DNA of 18,758 nt, from NCBI GenBank assembly GCA_016838945.1, contig JADLKP010000020.1, positions 1 to 18,758 of the forward strand, written 5' to 3'. The first letter of the stretch is position 1, and the number at the start of each line of letters is the position of its first letter. This document shows, in pieces, positions 6,862-15,037 of this stretch. Position numbers and translations under genes: made by a program. The notes under the pieces were generated by a model, which ran no database searches, was not told where the DNA came from, and was given only the letters and a program-made list of their open reading frames with translations. Source of the stretch: Methanobrevibacter sp. (GTDB taxonomy: Archaea; Methanobacteriota; Methanobacteria; Methanobacteriales; Methanobacteriaceae).

Positions 6862-7998
6862 ATGCCAATTATGTCCTTTGGAAGTCAGAACATTAATATA
6901 ATCACAAATAAAAAAGCAATGACTATAAGGAAACTATGGAAAACACCTTTAAAAGTTGGAGATAGGCTTCATTGCTATTGGAATTTAGCTTCTAAAGAAA
7001 AAAAGAAAATTTTTGAAGCTGAAGTCATTGATGTGAAGACACTTCCATTTAAAGAAATAAAAAACAATGACAAATTGGCTCAGGAAGAAGGATACGAAGA
7101 TTCTGCAGATATGGTTAGGGAATTCAAGAAAATGTATCCTAATAAAATCTCAGATGACGATTTATTCCAGATAATCTATTTTGAAAAATTGGACATCAAT
7201 AAATGGAAAGGGGAAAAAATCGACCAAAAAGAGATGATAACCCAAAGAGCAGATATTCTGTTTGATACAGGAAAATACGACAAATCGGTTTTATGCTATA
7301 ATGCCGCATTGAAGATAGCCCCTAACGATGTTTATCTTTTAAACAAAAAAGGAGACAACCTTAGCAGACTTGACCGTTTCGATGAATCCATTGAATGTTA
7401 TGATAAGGCTTTGAAAATCGAAGGGGATAATGAGTACATTTGGAACAATAAGGCAATAGCTATGCTTAACTCAGGCAATATTGAGGAAGCCCTTGAAGCA
7501 AGCGATGGAGCATTGAAAGCAAACCCTGACAATCCCGTGGTATTATACTGGAGAGGATTCATTTTAGAGATTTTAGCCGAATTCGATAAGGCATTGGAAG
7601 TTTATGACAAACTGATCACCATAGACGACAGCAACCCTGAGGTTTGGAATGCACGTGGAAATGTATTGACAGATATGGAAAGGCCGGAAGAGGCATTGGA
7701 GTCATATGACAAAGCTTTGGAATTATGTTTGGAAGATTCTGAAATAGATGCAACTGCACAAAACAGAAAAGGAAACGCACTTTTGGATCTTGGTAGATTT
7801 GAAGAGGCAATCAAATGTTATGACAGAGCTATTGAACTAGAGCCCAGAAACACTTCATTCTTACTCAATAAAGGGGTCGTATTGATGGAACTTGATAAAT
7901 TTGATGAAGCTGAAATATTATTTACCAAAGTGCTTGCCTTAGATCCATCAAATGATGATGCAAGAGTCTTGAAAATGGAATGTTTGGAAAATATGTAA
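6862..7998 (+). CDS. ASCH-domain protein with seven TPR repeats
   Basis: A 378-residue two-part protein. Residues about 10-115 look like an ASCH domain (PUA-like fold, RNA or nucleoside binding): KKAMTIR at 17-23, VGDRLHCYW at 32-40, FEAEVIDV at 51-58, LAQEEGY at 72-78, and a closing IIYFEKL. Lys18, Thr21 and Glu75 match in spacing and context the K/T/E set known in E. coli YqfB, an N4-acetylcytidine amidohydrolase. Residues about 127-378 form seven tetratricopeptide repeats with the usual W/A-G-Y-A-P pattern, for example YDKALKIEGDNEYIW. TPRs normally bind protein partners. It is predicted cytoplasmic with no signal peptide. GGTGAT three bases before the ATG sets the start. It is transcribed alone from its own TATA-like box. 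TPR assignment is certain; ASCH is a confident motif call; activity is inferred. Confidence 0.85.
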   Translation: MPIMSFGSQNINIITNKKAMTIRKLWKTPLKVGDRLHCYWNLASKEKKKIFEAEVIDVKTLPFKEIKNNDKLAQEEGYEDSADMVREFKKMYPNKISDDDLFQIIYFEKLDINKWKGEKIDQKEMITQRADILFDTGKYDKSVLCYNAALKIAPNDVYLLNKKGDNLSRLDRFDESIECYDKALKIEGDNEYIWNNKAIAMLNSGNIEEALEASDGALKANPDNPVVLYWRGFILEILAEFDKALEVYDKLITIDDSNPEVWNARGNVLTDMERPEEALESYDKALELCLEDSEIDATAQNRKGNALLDLGRFEEAIKCYDRAIELEPRNTSFLLNKGVVLMELDKFDEAEILFTKVLALDPSNDDARVLKMECLENM

Positions 7999-8301
7999 CT
8001 GCTTTTTTTAAAATTTTTATCTAGTTTTTACTATTTTTGACTACTTTTATGATAATTAATTAGTTTATGTAGATTATGAGATTGATAATAAATAAAAAAT
8101 TGATTTGAATTAATTTAATTGAAATGATGATTAATTAAAAATAGGTTTGCTATGTATAACTATATTTTAACAATAGTTAGAATTAAAATACAGAAAGGAA
8201 AAATTATTGTGAAAAATAGAAAAGATAATGGATGAATGGATAAAGCTTAAAAGAAAAGAATTATAAAAAATTATAAATAATTATGGATAATTATTAAAAA
8301 A
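7999..8301. other. Convergent AT-rich spacer with T-tract terminator
   Basis: Between the plus-strand ASCH-TPR gene and the minus-strand M14-like gene. T-runs at 8003-8009, 8013-8018, 8025-8029 and 8034-8038 form a U-tract terminator for the plus strand. Nothing else could be recognised; short open frames here are AT-rich and unsupported. Confidence 0.6.
8003..8038 (+). terminator. U-tract terminator of the ASCH-TPR gene
   Basis: Four T-runs of five to seven bases start five bases after the stop codon. There is no stem; this fits the archaeal U-tract type. Confidence 0.5.
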
Positions 8302-8973
8302 TCAAAACTCCAAATTGTCAATTGCCTTAACTAATTTTTCACTTAAATCATAAGTCTTTTCCATTGGCTCATAAGAATAGGTTTCATAAACAATTGTTGG
8401 AATTCCACTTTCCACAACTGGAATTGTAATGTAAGGAGGGCTTGTTCTATACTCTGGAGCATAATAAACTAGTTCCTCAATCTCATCCAATAATATATTC
8501 AGATAATTGCTTGAATCATCATCAAATCCTGGAGCAAATATGAAATTGGTCTTTTCATAAGTTCCAGGTCCCTTCAAACCTTTATTGCTATGAATATCCA
8601 CAAAGAAATCATATTCATTATCTATTATATGAGGTGCCACAAACTCCTGAGCAAGAAACTGTCCATCCAGACGACCTTCTGTTTCCACGTCTAGCTCTCC
8701 AACCACATTTATATTGTAAATATTATAAGAGCAGTTTAAGAAATCCCTTTTATCATATTCGACTATTGTATCAAACAATCCCCTATGAGCCTTGCTTTCC
8801 ATCGGATGCATACCAATCAAATAGGCTATTCTTATATTGGAATCTGAATTTCCAAAGGGTCCATGAAGATGAACAGTTCCTAAATCATTTTCTCCAATTA
8901 ATTCTGCATCATATAATGAGGAATCCACTTTTGCCTCATCTGTTGGCTCTTGAGGATAATCTTTCTTAAACAT
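8302..8973 (-). CDS. M14/AstE-like zinc hydrolase paralogue, no membrane anchor
   Basis: A 223-residue protein closely related to its upstream neighbour but without the N-terminal membrane segment. It keeps GMHPMESKAH with His56 and Glu59, VDIHSNKG with His128, and YETYSYEP with Glu197. These would be the H-x-x-E, H zinc ligands and the catalytic glutamate of M14 carboxypeptidases and succinylglutamate desuccinylase/aspartoacylase-type enzymes. The reaction is therefore probably removal of an amino acid or acyl group, in the cytoplasm for this copy. The frame opens at GTG (8979), but GTGAT eight bases before the ATG at 8973 favours the ATG. Only 28 bases separate it from the upstream paralogue, so the two are surely one transcript. 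The fold assignment comes from motif reading, and no exact substrate is known to me. Confidence 0.7.
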   Translation of the reverse strand: MFKKDYPQEPTDEAKVDSSLYDAELIGENDLGTVHLHGPFGNSDSNIRIAYLIGMHPMESKAHRGLFDTIVEYDKRDFLNCSYNIYNINVVGELDVETEGRLDGQFLAQEFVAPHIIDNEYDFFVDIHSNKGLKGPGTYEKTNFIFAPGFDDDSSNYLNILLDEIEELVYYAPEYRTSPPYITIPVVESGIPTIVYETYSYEPMEKTYDLSEKLVKAIDNLEF

Positions 8974-9001
8974 TTTCACACATCACACTCTAAAACTAAT
9001 A

Positions 9002-9808
9002 TTAAAATTCCAAATCATCAACGACACCTACAAACTTATTCATCAAATCATAAGTTGTATTGATCGGTTCATAACAATATGTTTCATAATTGACTGTAGG
9101 AGTTCCAGCTTGCTCTACAGGCAAAGTAATGTAAGGAGGGCTTGATTGGGCACTTGGGAAATAATAAACCAACTCTGGCATCTTATTTAAGATCTTTTGG
9201 ACAAAAGCATCTGACTTTTCATCCTTTCCCACTGCAAAGACAAAATTGGTCTCTTCATAAGTTCCTGAAATCATACCCTTATTGCTGTGAACATCTACAA
9301 AAAGGTCATAATCATTGCTGATGATGTGAGGAGCCACAAACTCTTGAGCAAGAAGCTGTCCGTCCATTCTGCCTTCATCATCAGTATCGTAATTTGTTAC
9401 ATTGATCTTGTAGATATAATAACAATGATCTAAAGAGCTGTTCTTTGCTACGACAGTATCAAACAATGCCTTATGTGCCTTGCTTTCCAATGGATGCATA
9501 CCAATTGAATAAGCTACTTTAAAGTCTGAATTTGGATTTCCGAAAGGTCCCAACAACTCTACAGTCCCTAAATCATTGCTGCCAAGCAGCTTTGAATTTA
9601 CATTAGAGGAATCAATTTTAGCCTCAGCAGTAGGTCCATCTGGATATGATTGGTTAATTCTTATGTCATTATCAACATTGGCAATGACATCCTCATTGGA
9701 ATTGCTTGAATTATTCACAGATATTGCATATCCAAAGAAAACAATAGCTATCGCTAAGATAACCACTAAAATAAGTATTAATTTTGATTTATTGTTATTT
9801 GGAATCAT
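9002..9808 (-). CDS. Membrane-anchored M14/AstE-like zinc hydrolase
   Basis: A 268-residue protein with a short positive N-terminus, one hydrophobic helix (residues about 9-31) and an Asn/Ser-rich linker. This suggests an uncleaved anchor with the domain outside the cell. The domain carries GMHPLESKAH (His105, Glu108), GRMDGQ (Arg147), VDVHSNKG (His174) and GTPTVNYETY (Glu242). The order and character of these residues fit the zinc ligands, substrate arginine and catalytic glutamate of M14-type carboxypeptidases and AstE-like amidohydrolases. It heads a two-gene unit with an unanchored copy. An external hydrolase of this type in a pseudomurein-walled organism could trim wall peptides; that is inference. 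A GAGAG precedes the ATG closely, a weak ribosome binding site. An 8-bp inverted repeat overlies its predicted transcription start. Confidence 0.7.
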   Translation of the reverse strand: MIPNNNKSKLILILVVILAIAIVFFGYAISVNNSSNSNEDVIANVDNDIRINQSYPDGPTAEAKIDSSNVNSKLLGSNDLGTVELLGPFGNPNSDFKVAYSIGMHPLESKAHKALFDTVVAKNSSLDHCYYIYKINVTNYDTDDEGRMDGQLLAQEFVAPHIISNDYDLFVDVHSNKGMISGTYEETNFVFAVGKDEKSDAFVQKILNKMPELVYYFPSAQSSPPYITLPVEQAGTPTVNYETYCYEPINTTYDLMNKFVGVVDDLEF

Positions 9809-9827
9809 ACTCTCAAAAATAGTAAAT

Positions 9828-9857
9828 ATTAGAGAATAATTAAAATTAGTCTCTAAT
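9828..9857 (-). promoter_or_regulatory. 8-bp inverted repeat at predicted start site of the M14-like pair
   Basis: ATTAGAGA (9828-9835) and TCTCTAAT (9850-9857) are perfect inverted arms with a 14-base spacer, so their centres lie about two helical turns apart. The dyad is centred near 9842, where transcription is expected to begin from the TATA-like box at 9865-9876. It could be an operator or a leader hairpin. Confidence 0.45.
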
Positions 9858-9864
9858 CAATAGT

Positions 9865-9876
9865 TTAAAATAAATT
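9865..9876 (-). promoter_or_regulatory. Candidate TATA box for the M14-like pair
   Basis: The minus strand reads TTTATTTTAAAC about 60 bases before the ATG at 9808. It lies in the 73-base gap after glmM, supporting separate transcription of the pair. Confidence 0.4.
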
Positions 9877-9881
9877 TTTAA

Positions 9882-11243
9882 TTAATTTTTGTATTTTTCC
9901 ACCAAACTGATTCCCCAGCTAGCCATTTCATCAGCTTTTTCCTGGGAGTCAGATTCAGCAAAGCATCTGAAGATCGGTTCAGTGCCGGAAGGTCTGATAA
10001 TGACCCAACCATCATCTTTTAGGATTTTCACACCATCAGTTGTATCAAGTTCAAAATCAGTGGTTTCCTTGATCTCATCTGCAATCCTGCTCATAACTTC
10101 TTGCTTTAAATCGTCAGGACATTCCACTTTCAATTTTTCCTGATAATAAACTGGAAGCTCTGCTACAAGTTCAGACAATGGCTTATCCTCTTTAACAAGA
10201 ATTTCAAGAATCTTTGCTACAGTCATAGCTGCATCTCTTCCATAGATAAAGTCTGGGAAGATCAAACCGCCGTTTTCTTCTCCACCGAACAATCCATCAG
10301 TATCTTTAAGCTTTCTTGCAACAAGCAAATCTCCAACAGCAGTAGCTATAACTTCACCGCCGAACTCCTCTGCTATATCATAAATAGCTTGAGAAGTAGC
10401 CACAGTAGTGACAATGATGCCTCCCCCATTTTCCTTTAGCATATGCTTTTCAACAAGTGCAAAAGTCTTGTCACCTAAAATGAAGTTTCCTTTTTCATCA
10501 ATGCAAATGGTCCTATCTGCATCACCATCATGAGCAAGACCAATGTCTGCACCTAAATTCTTAACAGTGGCGATTAAGTCTTGGAGATTTGGTTCAATAG
10601 GTTCTGGATCTCTTCCTGGGAAAAATCCATCAGCTTGACAATTGATTGTTGTGACTTCACAACCTAATTCCTTAAGGATATATGGGACGGTGAAACAACC
10701 TGCTCCGGAACCGCAATCAACTACAACCTTAAGTTTTCTATTTCTAATTGCCTCTGTATCAACTCTCTTTAAGGTTTCAGCAATATACTCCTTAATTATA
10801 GTGTCATTGGTGAAGCGTTCACCAATCTTATCCCAAGAAGCCCTATTAGGTCCGCTGTCGAAGTATAGCTTTTCCACTTCAATTTCCATATCATCTGGAG
10901 TTCCTATACCAAACTCATCTACAAACTTCAAACCGTTATATTTTGGAGGGTTGTGAGAAGCGGTTACAATAATTCCCCCATCGTAGTAATTTCTTACAGC
11001 ATATTGAATAGCTGGTGTTGGAAGAATCCCTAAATCTACAACATCACATCCTGAAGAAATCAAACCTGCGGTGATTGCATATTTAAGCATAGGAGTGCTT
11101 GTCCTTGTATCTCCACCAATAGCTACAGTTCCTTGAACAATGGACCCATAACTTGCTGCCAGACGTGAAGCAAATTCTGGAGTTAAAACATCATTTGCAG
11201 TTCTTCTTACACCAAATGTACCGAATAATCTTTTTTCCACCAT
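9882..11243 (-). CDS. glmM: Phosphoglucosamine mutase
   Basis: A 453-residue alpha-D-phosphohexomutase that interconverts glucosamine-6-phosphate and glucosamine-1-phosphate. The phosphoserine loop TASHNPP has Ser96 at its centre. The magnesium loop DGDADR is at 239-244. The sugar-binding GGEENGG lies near 320, and the phosphate-binding RPSGTEPIFR is near the C-terminus. All four domain signatures are present at the expected positions and length is normal. AAGGT six bases before the ATG fixes the start. Its product is the substrate of the GlmU-like enzyme at 2668-3978, so the two together make UDP-GlcNAc. Archaeal members can also act as phosphomannomutases, which the sequence cannot exclude. 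It has its own promoter region after the OB-fold gene. Confidence 0.92.
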   Translation of the reverse strand: MVEKRLFGTFGVRRTANDVLTPEFASRLAASYGSIVQGTVAIGGDTRTSTPMLKYAITAGLISSGCDVVDLGILPTPAIQYAVRNYYDGGIIVTASHNPPKYNGLKFVDEFGIGTPDDMEIEVEKLYFDSGPNRASWDKIGERFTNDTIIKEYIAETLKRVDTEAIRNRKLKVVVDCGSGAGCFTVPYILKELGCEVTTINCQADGFFPGRDPEPIEPNLQDLIATVKNLGADIGLAHDGDADRTICIDEKGNFILGDKTFALVEKHMLKENGGGIIVTTVATSQAIYDIAEEFGGEVIATAVGDLLVARKLKDTDGLFGGEENGGLIFPDFIYGRDAAMTVAKILEILVKEDKPLSELVAELPVYYQEKLKVECPDDLKQEVMSRIADEIKETTDFELDTTDGVKILKDDGWVIIRPSGTEPIFRCFAESDSQEKADEMASWGISLVEKYKN

Positions 11244-11279
11244 TTTATGACCTTTATAAACTCAATAATAAATCAATTA

Positions 11280-11325
11280 AATTATATAATAAAGTAACTT
11301 GAATTACTTAAACTAAATATATTTT
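11280..11325 (-). promoter_or_regulatory. glmM promoter region
   Basis: Two minus-strand TATA candidates: TTATTATATAAT (11281-11292) and AAAATATATTTAG (11313-11325). Between them AAGTAA (11292-11297) and TTACTT (11304-11309) form a 6-bp inverted repeat. Either box gives a leader of plausible length; the choice is not clear. Confidence 0.35.
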
Positions 11326-11361
11326 TGTTTGTGAAGTTTAAATATTTTTTTAAAAATTTAC

Positions 11362-11760
11362 TTATGAAACAAGTTTAATGGAATTTGAATTTGATAAAAT
11401 CAGCTCCATTGAGGACTTATATTCAGTTATGCTTCCAATAACTTTTACCTTATGATTCCTAAAGCTATTTAAATCATTTCCTGCCTCATTAAGTTCAGCC
11501 AAAGTCGACTCAAAAACAATAAGATTTATCTTACCGGAACCATCATTCAGCTCTATAAAACATGAACTGCCACTAGAGGATTCCTTTATGGATTCCACCA
11601 CTCCAGTAACTGCTACAGTCTCACCTATATTATTTCGGGTGATGTCTTTTATTTGAATTTCTTTAGGTTCAATATAAGATGCAAAAGCCAACATTCCTAT
11701 AATTCCTACAAGAGATGTAATTAACGCAACTTTAAATATTTTCTCATCTGTAATTTGAAT
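11362..11760 (-). CDS. Membrane-anchored OB-fold protein, probable ATT start
   Basis: An OB-fold (tRNA_anti/nucleic-acid-binding-like) protein. From the first ATG (11694) it would be 110 residues. The same open frame runs 22 codons further upstream, reading TDEKIFKVALITSLVGIIG, a polar start followed by a membrane helix that continues into MLAFASYIEPKEI. No ATG, GTG or TTG lies in that extension. A GTGAT followed by three bases and then ATT (11758-11760) has exactly the spacing seen before the rubredoxin and ASCH-TPR genes. I therefore place the start at that ATT (132 residues). The OB body includes VAVTGVVESIKES, FIELNDGSGKINLIVF and KVKVIGSITEY. With the helix, the domain may face outward, so nucleic-acid binding is not assured. 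Alternatively the gene starts at 11694 with an AGGA upstream. Confidence 0.72.
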   Translation of the reverse strand: MQITDEKIFKVALITSLVGIIGMLAFASYIEPKEIQIKDITRNNIGETVAVTGVVESIKESSSGSSCFIELNDGSGKINLIVFESTLAELNEAGNDLNSFRNHKVKVIGSITEYKSSMELILSNSNSIKLVS

Positions 11761-11816
11761 AATATCACAACCATATATATTTTAAATTGATTAAATCATT
11801 ATATTTAACTAATAAC

Positions 11817-11830
11817 TTATAAATATAACC
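11817..11830 (-). promoter_or_regulatory. TATA box for the OB-fold gene
   Basis: The minus strand reads GGTTATATTTATAAG. It lies about 60-70 bases upstream of the proposed ATT start, predicting transcription from near 11795. That position includes the N-terminal extension in the message. Confidence 0.45.
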
Positions 11831-11934
11831 TAAAATTAGTATCTAAAAACAAATATGATTATAATATGCTAATAAACTAATAAATTGCTTTTTATTTAGA
11901 ATAATCTAATGAAAATATGATTTATAAAAGGGAA

Positions 11935-12003
11935 AAAGACTAAATTAAAAAAGACAATAAAAAACTTACAAAAAGAAAAAAATACAAAAGCATTAAAAAA
12001 AAT
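11935..12003 (-). terminator. U-tract terminator of the DNA ligase gene
   Basis: After the ligase stop the minus strand shows successive runs of four to eight T. There is no convincing stem. The remaining spacer (11831-11934) shows nothing more. Confidence 0.5.
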
Positions 12004-12019
12004 ATTAAAAAGATTAGAA

Positions 12020-13672
12020 TTAACCTTTGTACATAGATTCCAATCTTTCTATTGTATCAATATCTTCCACTCCCTTATCTGTCCTAATGCTTTTAACGAT
12101 TGGGAAACGTAATGAATAACCTGCAGGATATTCAGGACTCTTTACAATTTCACTATATGACACTTCAAAGACAATTCTTGGATGGACAGTTATGTGGGTT
12201 CCTTTTTCGCTGATCTTAAGATTTTCCATCATCTTAGTGAGCTTTGTCAAATCATCATCTGAAAGACCTGATCCAATACGGGTAATTGTTTGAAGCTCAC
12301 CAAATTCATCGCGAAGAGCAATTTCATAAGAACCTATATACTCTCCCCTTTTACCCATTCCTTTTATTCCACCTACAACAACAGCATCCAATGTTTCAGG
12401 TTCAGCTTTAAATTTAAGCATTTTCTTTCCACGGATTCCGGGAATATATGGTTCAGCACAGTTCTTAATCATTATTCCTTCATGTCCACCTTCAATTGAC
12501 TTATTGAATAGATTTATAGCATCATCTATATTTTCAGGACCTACCTTTACAATATCACTTAGATTCAACTCGGAACGTGAGCAATCCACAATATTTTCCA
12601 TGATTTCCCTACGCTTTATGATTGGCTCATCCACTGTTGGCTCCTTAAAGTAAAGCAAATCATATAAAAATATTTTTATAGGAACATTTTTCATCGCTTC
12701 GTTAATGTCATACTTTCTTCTTACCCTTTGCAATACGGTTTGGAATGGAAGAGGCTTATCATCCCTAAATCCTACTATTTCACCTTCTGCAATAAAGTCT
12801 TCATCTGGAAAACCTTCGCGTATAACTTCAACAGCATCCGGAAAAGCATGTGTCACATTTTCCAATTGGCGAGTGAATAAAGTGATTTCATCACCTTTTT
12901 TATGGAATTGGGTACGGAAACCATCGTATTTGGTTTCACAAAGTGCACAACCCATCTCTTCAATGCTTATGCCTATACCTTCAGATAATTGTGCCAACAT
13001 TGGCTTTACAGGCCTTCCAGGAACTAAATTCAATTTCTTAAGACCATCTTCCCCTTCTTCCATTGCCACTTTTGCAACAAGCCCTAAATCATTTGTCAAC
13101 ATATGAGCCCTTTCAGCAACTGCCTTGTCAACATCAAAGGCTTGGGATATTGCATCACGGAGAATTCCTTCACCTACACCAATCCTAAGCTCTTCCAAAA
13201 TAGTTCTGCAAATATATTTGGCCTCCTTTCCAGAAGCGGAAGACAATAGCTCAAGGATATTTGAAATCTTTCTTGCAGTGGATCTACTTCCAGTGATTGT
13301 TGATAATTTCCTTAATTGATTATAAACAAAACTGACAGTCAAAGGTTGTGAGAAAAATGTCATTTGCGCCTTTTTGGCATATAACTTTTCTGCAGCAGCC
13401 CCAATATCCCCTTCATCACGAATGGCATCTTCAACTACATCTACAGAAACTCCCACAGCATCTCCAACAGCTTTCATAACAAGCTTATCACCTATTCCCT
13501 GTTCCTCTTCACTCCAAGAAGGGAAAACACTGCCTAAAGCCATTAAGGTGATTTTCTCCAAATCATCTTCCCCAACTGTTTTGAGAAAATCCGCCAAAAT
13601 ATCTGTTTTTTCCAATCTTTTTGTAGTGGCACCTAATGCTTCATAAACATTAACAAGTTCTTGATATTTCAT
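12020..13672 (-). CDS. lig: ATP-dependent DNA ligase
   Basis: A 550-residue archaeal replicative/repair ligase that seals nicks in DNA using ATP. The N-terminal DNA-binding domain spans about residues 1-210. The catalytic core follows: motif I KYDGFR with the AMP-accepting Lys248 and Arg253, motif III FIAEGEIVGF, motif IV EGIMIKN near 395, motif V MLKFKAE near 418. The C-terminal OB domain carries LRFPIVKSIRTDK. Size and motif order match the archaeal/eukaryotic ligase I family. The ATG at 13672 has GGAGATAGG upstream. It lies 65 bases after thiC on the same strand, so read-through from thiC is possible; a separate promoter in that short gap is not evident. No residue of the nucleotidyltransferase core appears lost. 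Confidence 0.96.
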   Translation of the reverse strand: MKYQELVNVYEALGATTKRLEKTDILADFLKTVGEDDLEKITLMALGSVFPSWSEEEQGIGDKLVMKAVGDAVGVSVDVVEDAIRDEGDIGAAAEKLYAKKAQMTFFSQPLTVSFVYNQLRKLSTITGSRSTARKISNILELLSSASGKEAKYICRTILEELRIGVGEGILRDAISQAFDVDKAVAERAHMLTNDLGLVAKVAMEEGEDGLKKLNLVPGRPVKPMLAQLSEGIGISIEEMGCALCETKYDGFRTQFHKKGDEITLFTRQLENVTHAFPDAVEVIREGFPDEDFIAEGEIVGFRDDKPLPFQTVLQRVRRKYDINEAMKNVPIKIFLYDLLYFKEPTVDEPIIKRREIMENIVDCSRSELNLSDIVKVGPENIDDAINLFNKSIEGGHEGIMIKNCAEPYIPGIRGKKMLKFKAEPETLDAVVVGGIKGMGKRGEYIGSYEIALRDEFGELQTITRIGSGLSDDDLTKLTKMMENLKISEKGTHITVHPRIVFEVSYSEIVKSPEYPAGYSLRFPIVKSIRTDKGVEDIDTIERLESMYKG

Positions 13673-13737
13673 TTTTCCTATCTCCAGAATAGCTGTTTAA
13701 ATTCTCCTTTCAGAAATAAAGAATGAATCAAATTAAT

Positions 13738-15012
13738 TTAAAAGTCACCTTTAGCTATTTTAACTGCACAGTACTCTCCACACATAGCACACATTTCATC
13801 ATCATCTAGTTCACACTTGTTTCTATAATGTCTTGGCTTGACATTATCAAAAGCAAGGTCGAATTGACCTTCCCAATCAAAGTTTTTCCTTGCAGTAGCC
13901 ATTTTCACTTCCTTTTCCCAAGCGGTTTCCAAACCTAAGGCAACATCTGCAGCTTGGGCCGCAATCTTGCTTGCAATCACCCCTTCCTTAACATCTTCTA
14001 AAGAAGGAAGGGACAAATGTTCTGCAGGTGTTACATAACAGAGGAAATCAGCACCGCTTGAAGCTGCAATAGCGCCTCCAATAGCTGAAGTGATATGATC
14101 ATAACCTGGTGCCAAATCTGTAACGATTGGACCTAAAACATAAAATGGAGCCCCATGACACAATGTCTTTTGAATTTCCATATTAGATCTGATTTGATTT
14201 AATGGAACATGACCTGGACCTTCAACCATTGTTTGGACCCCTGCATCCTGAGCCCTTTTTACAAGTGTTCCCAAGGTAACCAATTCCTGAATCTGGGAAG
14301 TGTCAGTAGCATCAGATAAGCATCCTGGGCGAAGCCCATCACCTAATGAAAGGGTGATATCATATTCCAAAGCAATCTCAAGAAGATAATCATAATTAGA
14401 ATACAATGGATTTTCCTTTTCATTATGCAAAATCCATGAAGCAAGGAAAGTTCCACCTCTACTTACAATACCCATCATCCTTTTAGCAGCTTGCAATTTT
14501 TGGACTAAATCCTGATTTATTCCACAGTGAAGGGTCATGAAGTCAACCCCATCTTTTGCTTGATGAATGATTGAATTAAAGATATCATCCTCATCCATAT
14601 CGATGATTTCATTGCCCTTATTTAATGCAATTACTCCCGCTTCATAAATTGGAACAGTTCCTATAGGCACATCTACAGCATCCATGATCTTTTCTCTGAA
14701 TTCAAGCAGTTTAGGACCAGTGCTTAAGTCCATAATTGCATCTGCACCAAAATCTGCAGCCAATTTTGCCTTTTTGATTTCCAAACCAATATCTTCAATT
14801 TTGCTGGATGATCCTATATTTGCATTGATTTTAGTGGTTAATCCTTTACCGATACCACATGCCTTTGTCTCTCTTCCAACATTCTTTGGTATTACAATGG
14901 TTCCATCAGCTACCCCTTTTAATATTTTTTCAGCATCTATCCTTTCAAATTCAGCAACAGCTTCCATTTCAGGAGTAATGTTTCCTTTCTTAGCTTCAGT
15001 CATCTGTGTCAT
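13738..15012 (-). CDS. thiC: Phosphomethylpyrimidine synthase
   Basis: A 424-residue ThiC, the radical SAM enzyme that rearranges aminoimidazole ribotide to HMP-phosphate in thiamine synthesis. Typical segments are IMDLSTGP, TVPIYEAG, DFMTLHCGI, SRGGTF, LGDGLRPG, MVEGPGHVP and LGPIVTDLAPGYDHI, the last groups carrying metal and substrate ligands. The C-terminal cluster motif reads CAMCGEYC, three cysteines spaced C-x2-C-x3-C. Bacterial ThiC has C-x2-C-x4-C, so this copy is one residue shorter; it may be normal for an archaeal subgroup. It is the short archaeal form without the bacterial N-terminal domain. AAAGGTGC precedes the ATG at 15012. Its promoter lies in a duplicated 50-bp segment with dyad motifs. 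No other thiamine genes are in the window. Confidence 0.93.
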   Translation of the reverse strand: MTQMTEAKKGNITPEMEAVAEFERIDAEKILKGVADGTIVIPKNVGRETKACGIGKGLTTKINANIGSSSKIEDIGLEIKKAKLAADFGADAIMDLSTGPKLLEFREKIMDAVDVPIGTVPIYEAGVIALNKGNEIIDMDEDDIFNSIIHQAKDGVDFMTLHCGINQDLVQKLQAAKRMMGIVSRGGTFLASWILHNEKENPLYSNYDYLLEIALEYDITLSLGDGLRPGCLSDATDTSQIQELVTLGTLVKRAQDAGVQTMVEGPGHVPLNQIRSNMEIQKTLCHGAPFYVLGPIVTDLAPGYDHITSAIGGAIAASSGADFLCYVTPAEHLSLPSLEDVKEGVIASKIAAQAADVALGLETAWEKEVKMATARKNFDWEGQFDLAFDNVKPRHYRNKCELDDDEMCAMCGEYCAVKIAKGDF

Positions 15013-15037
15013 TAAAGCACCTTTATTAATTTAAATA

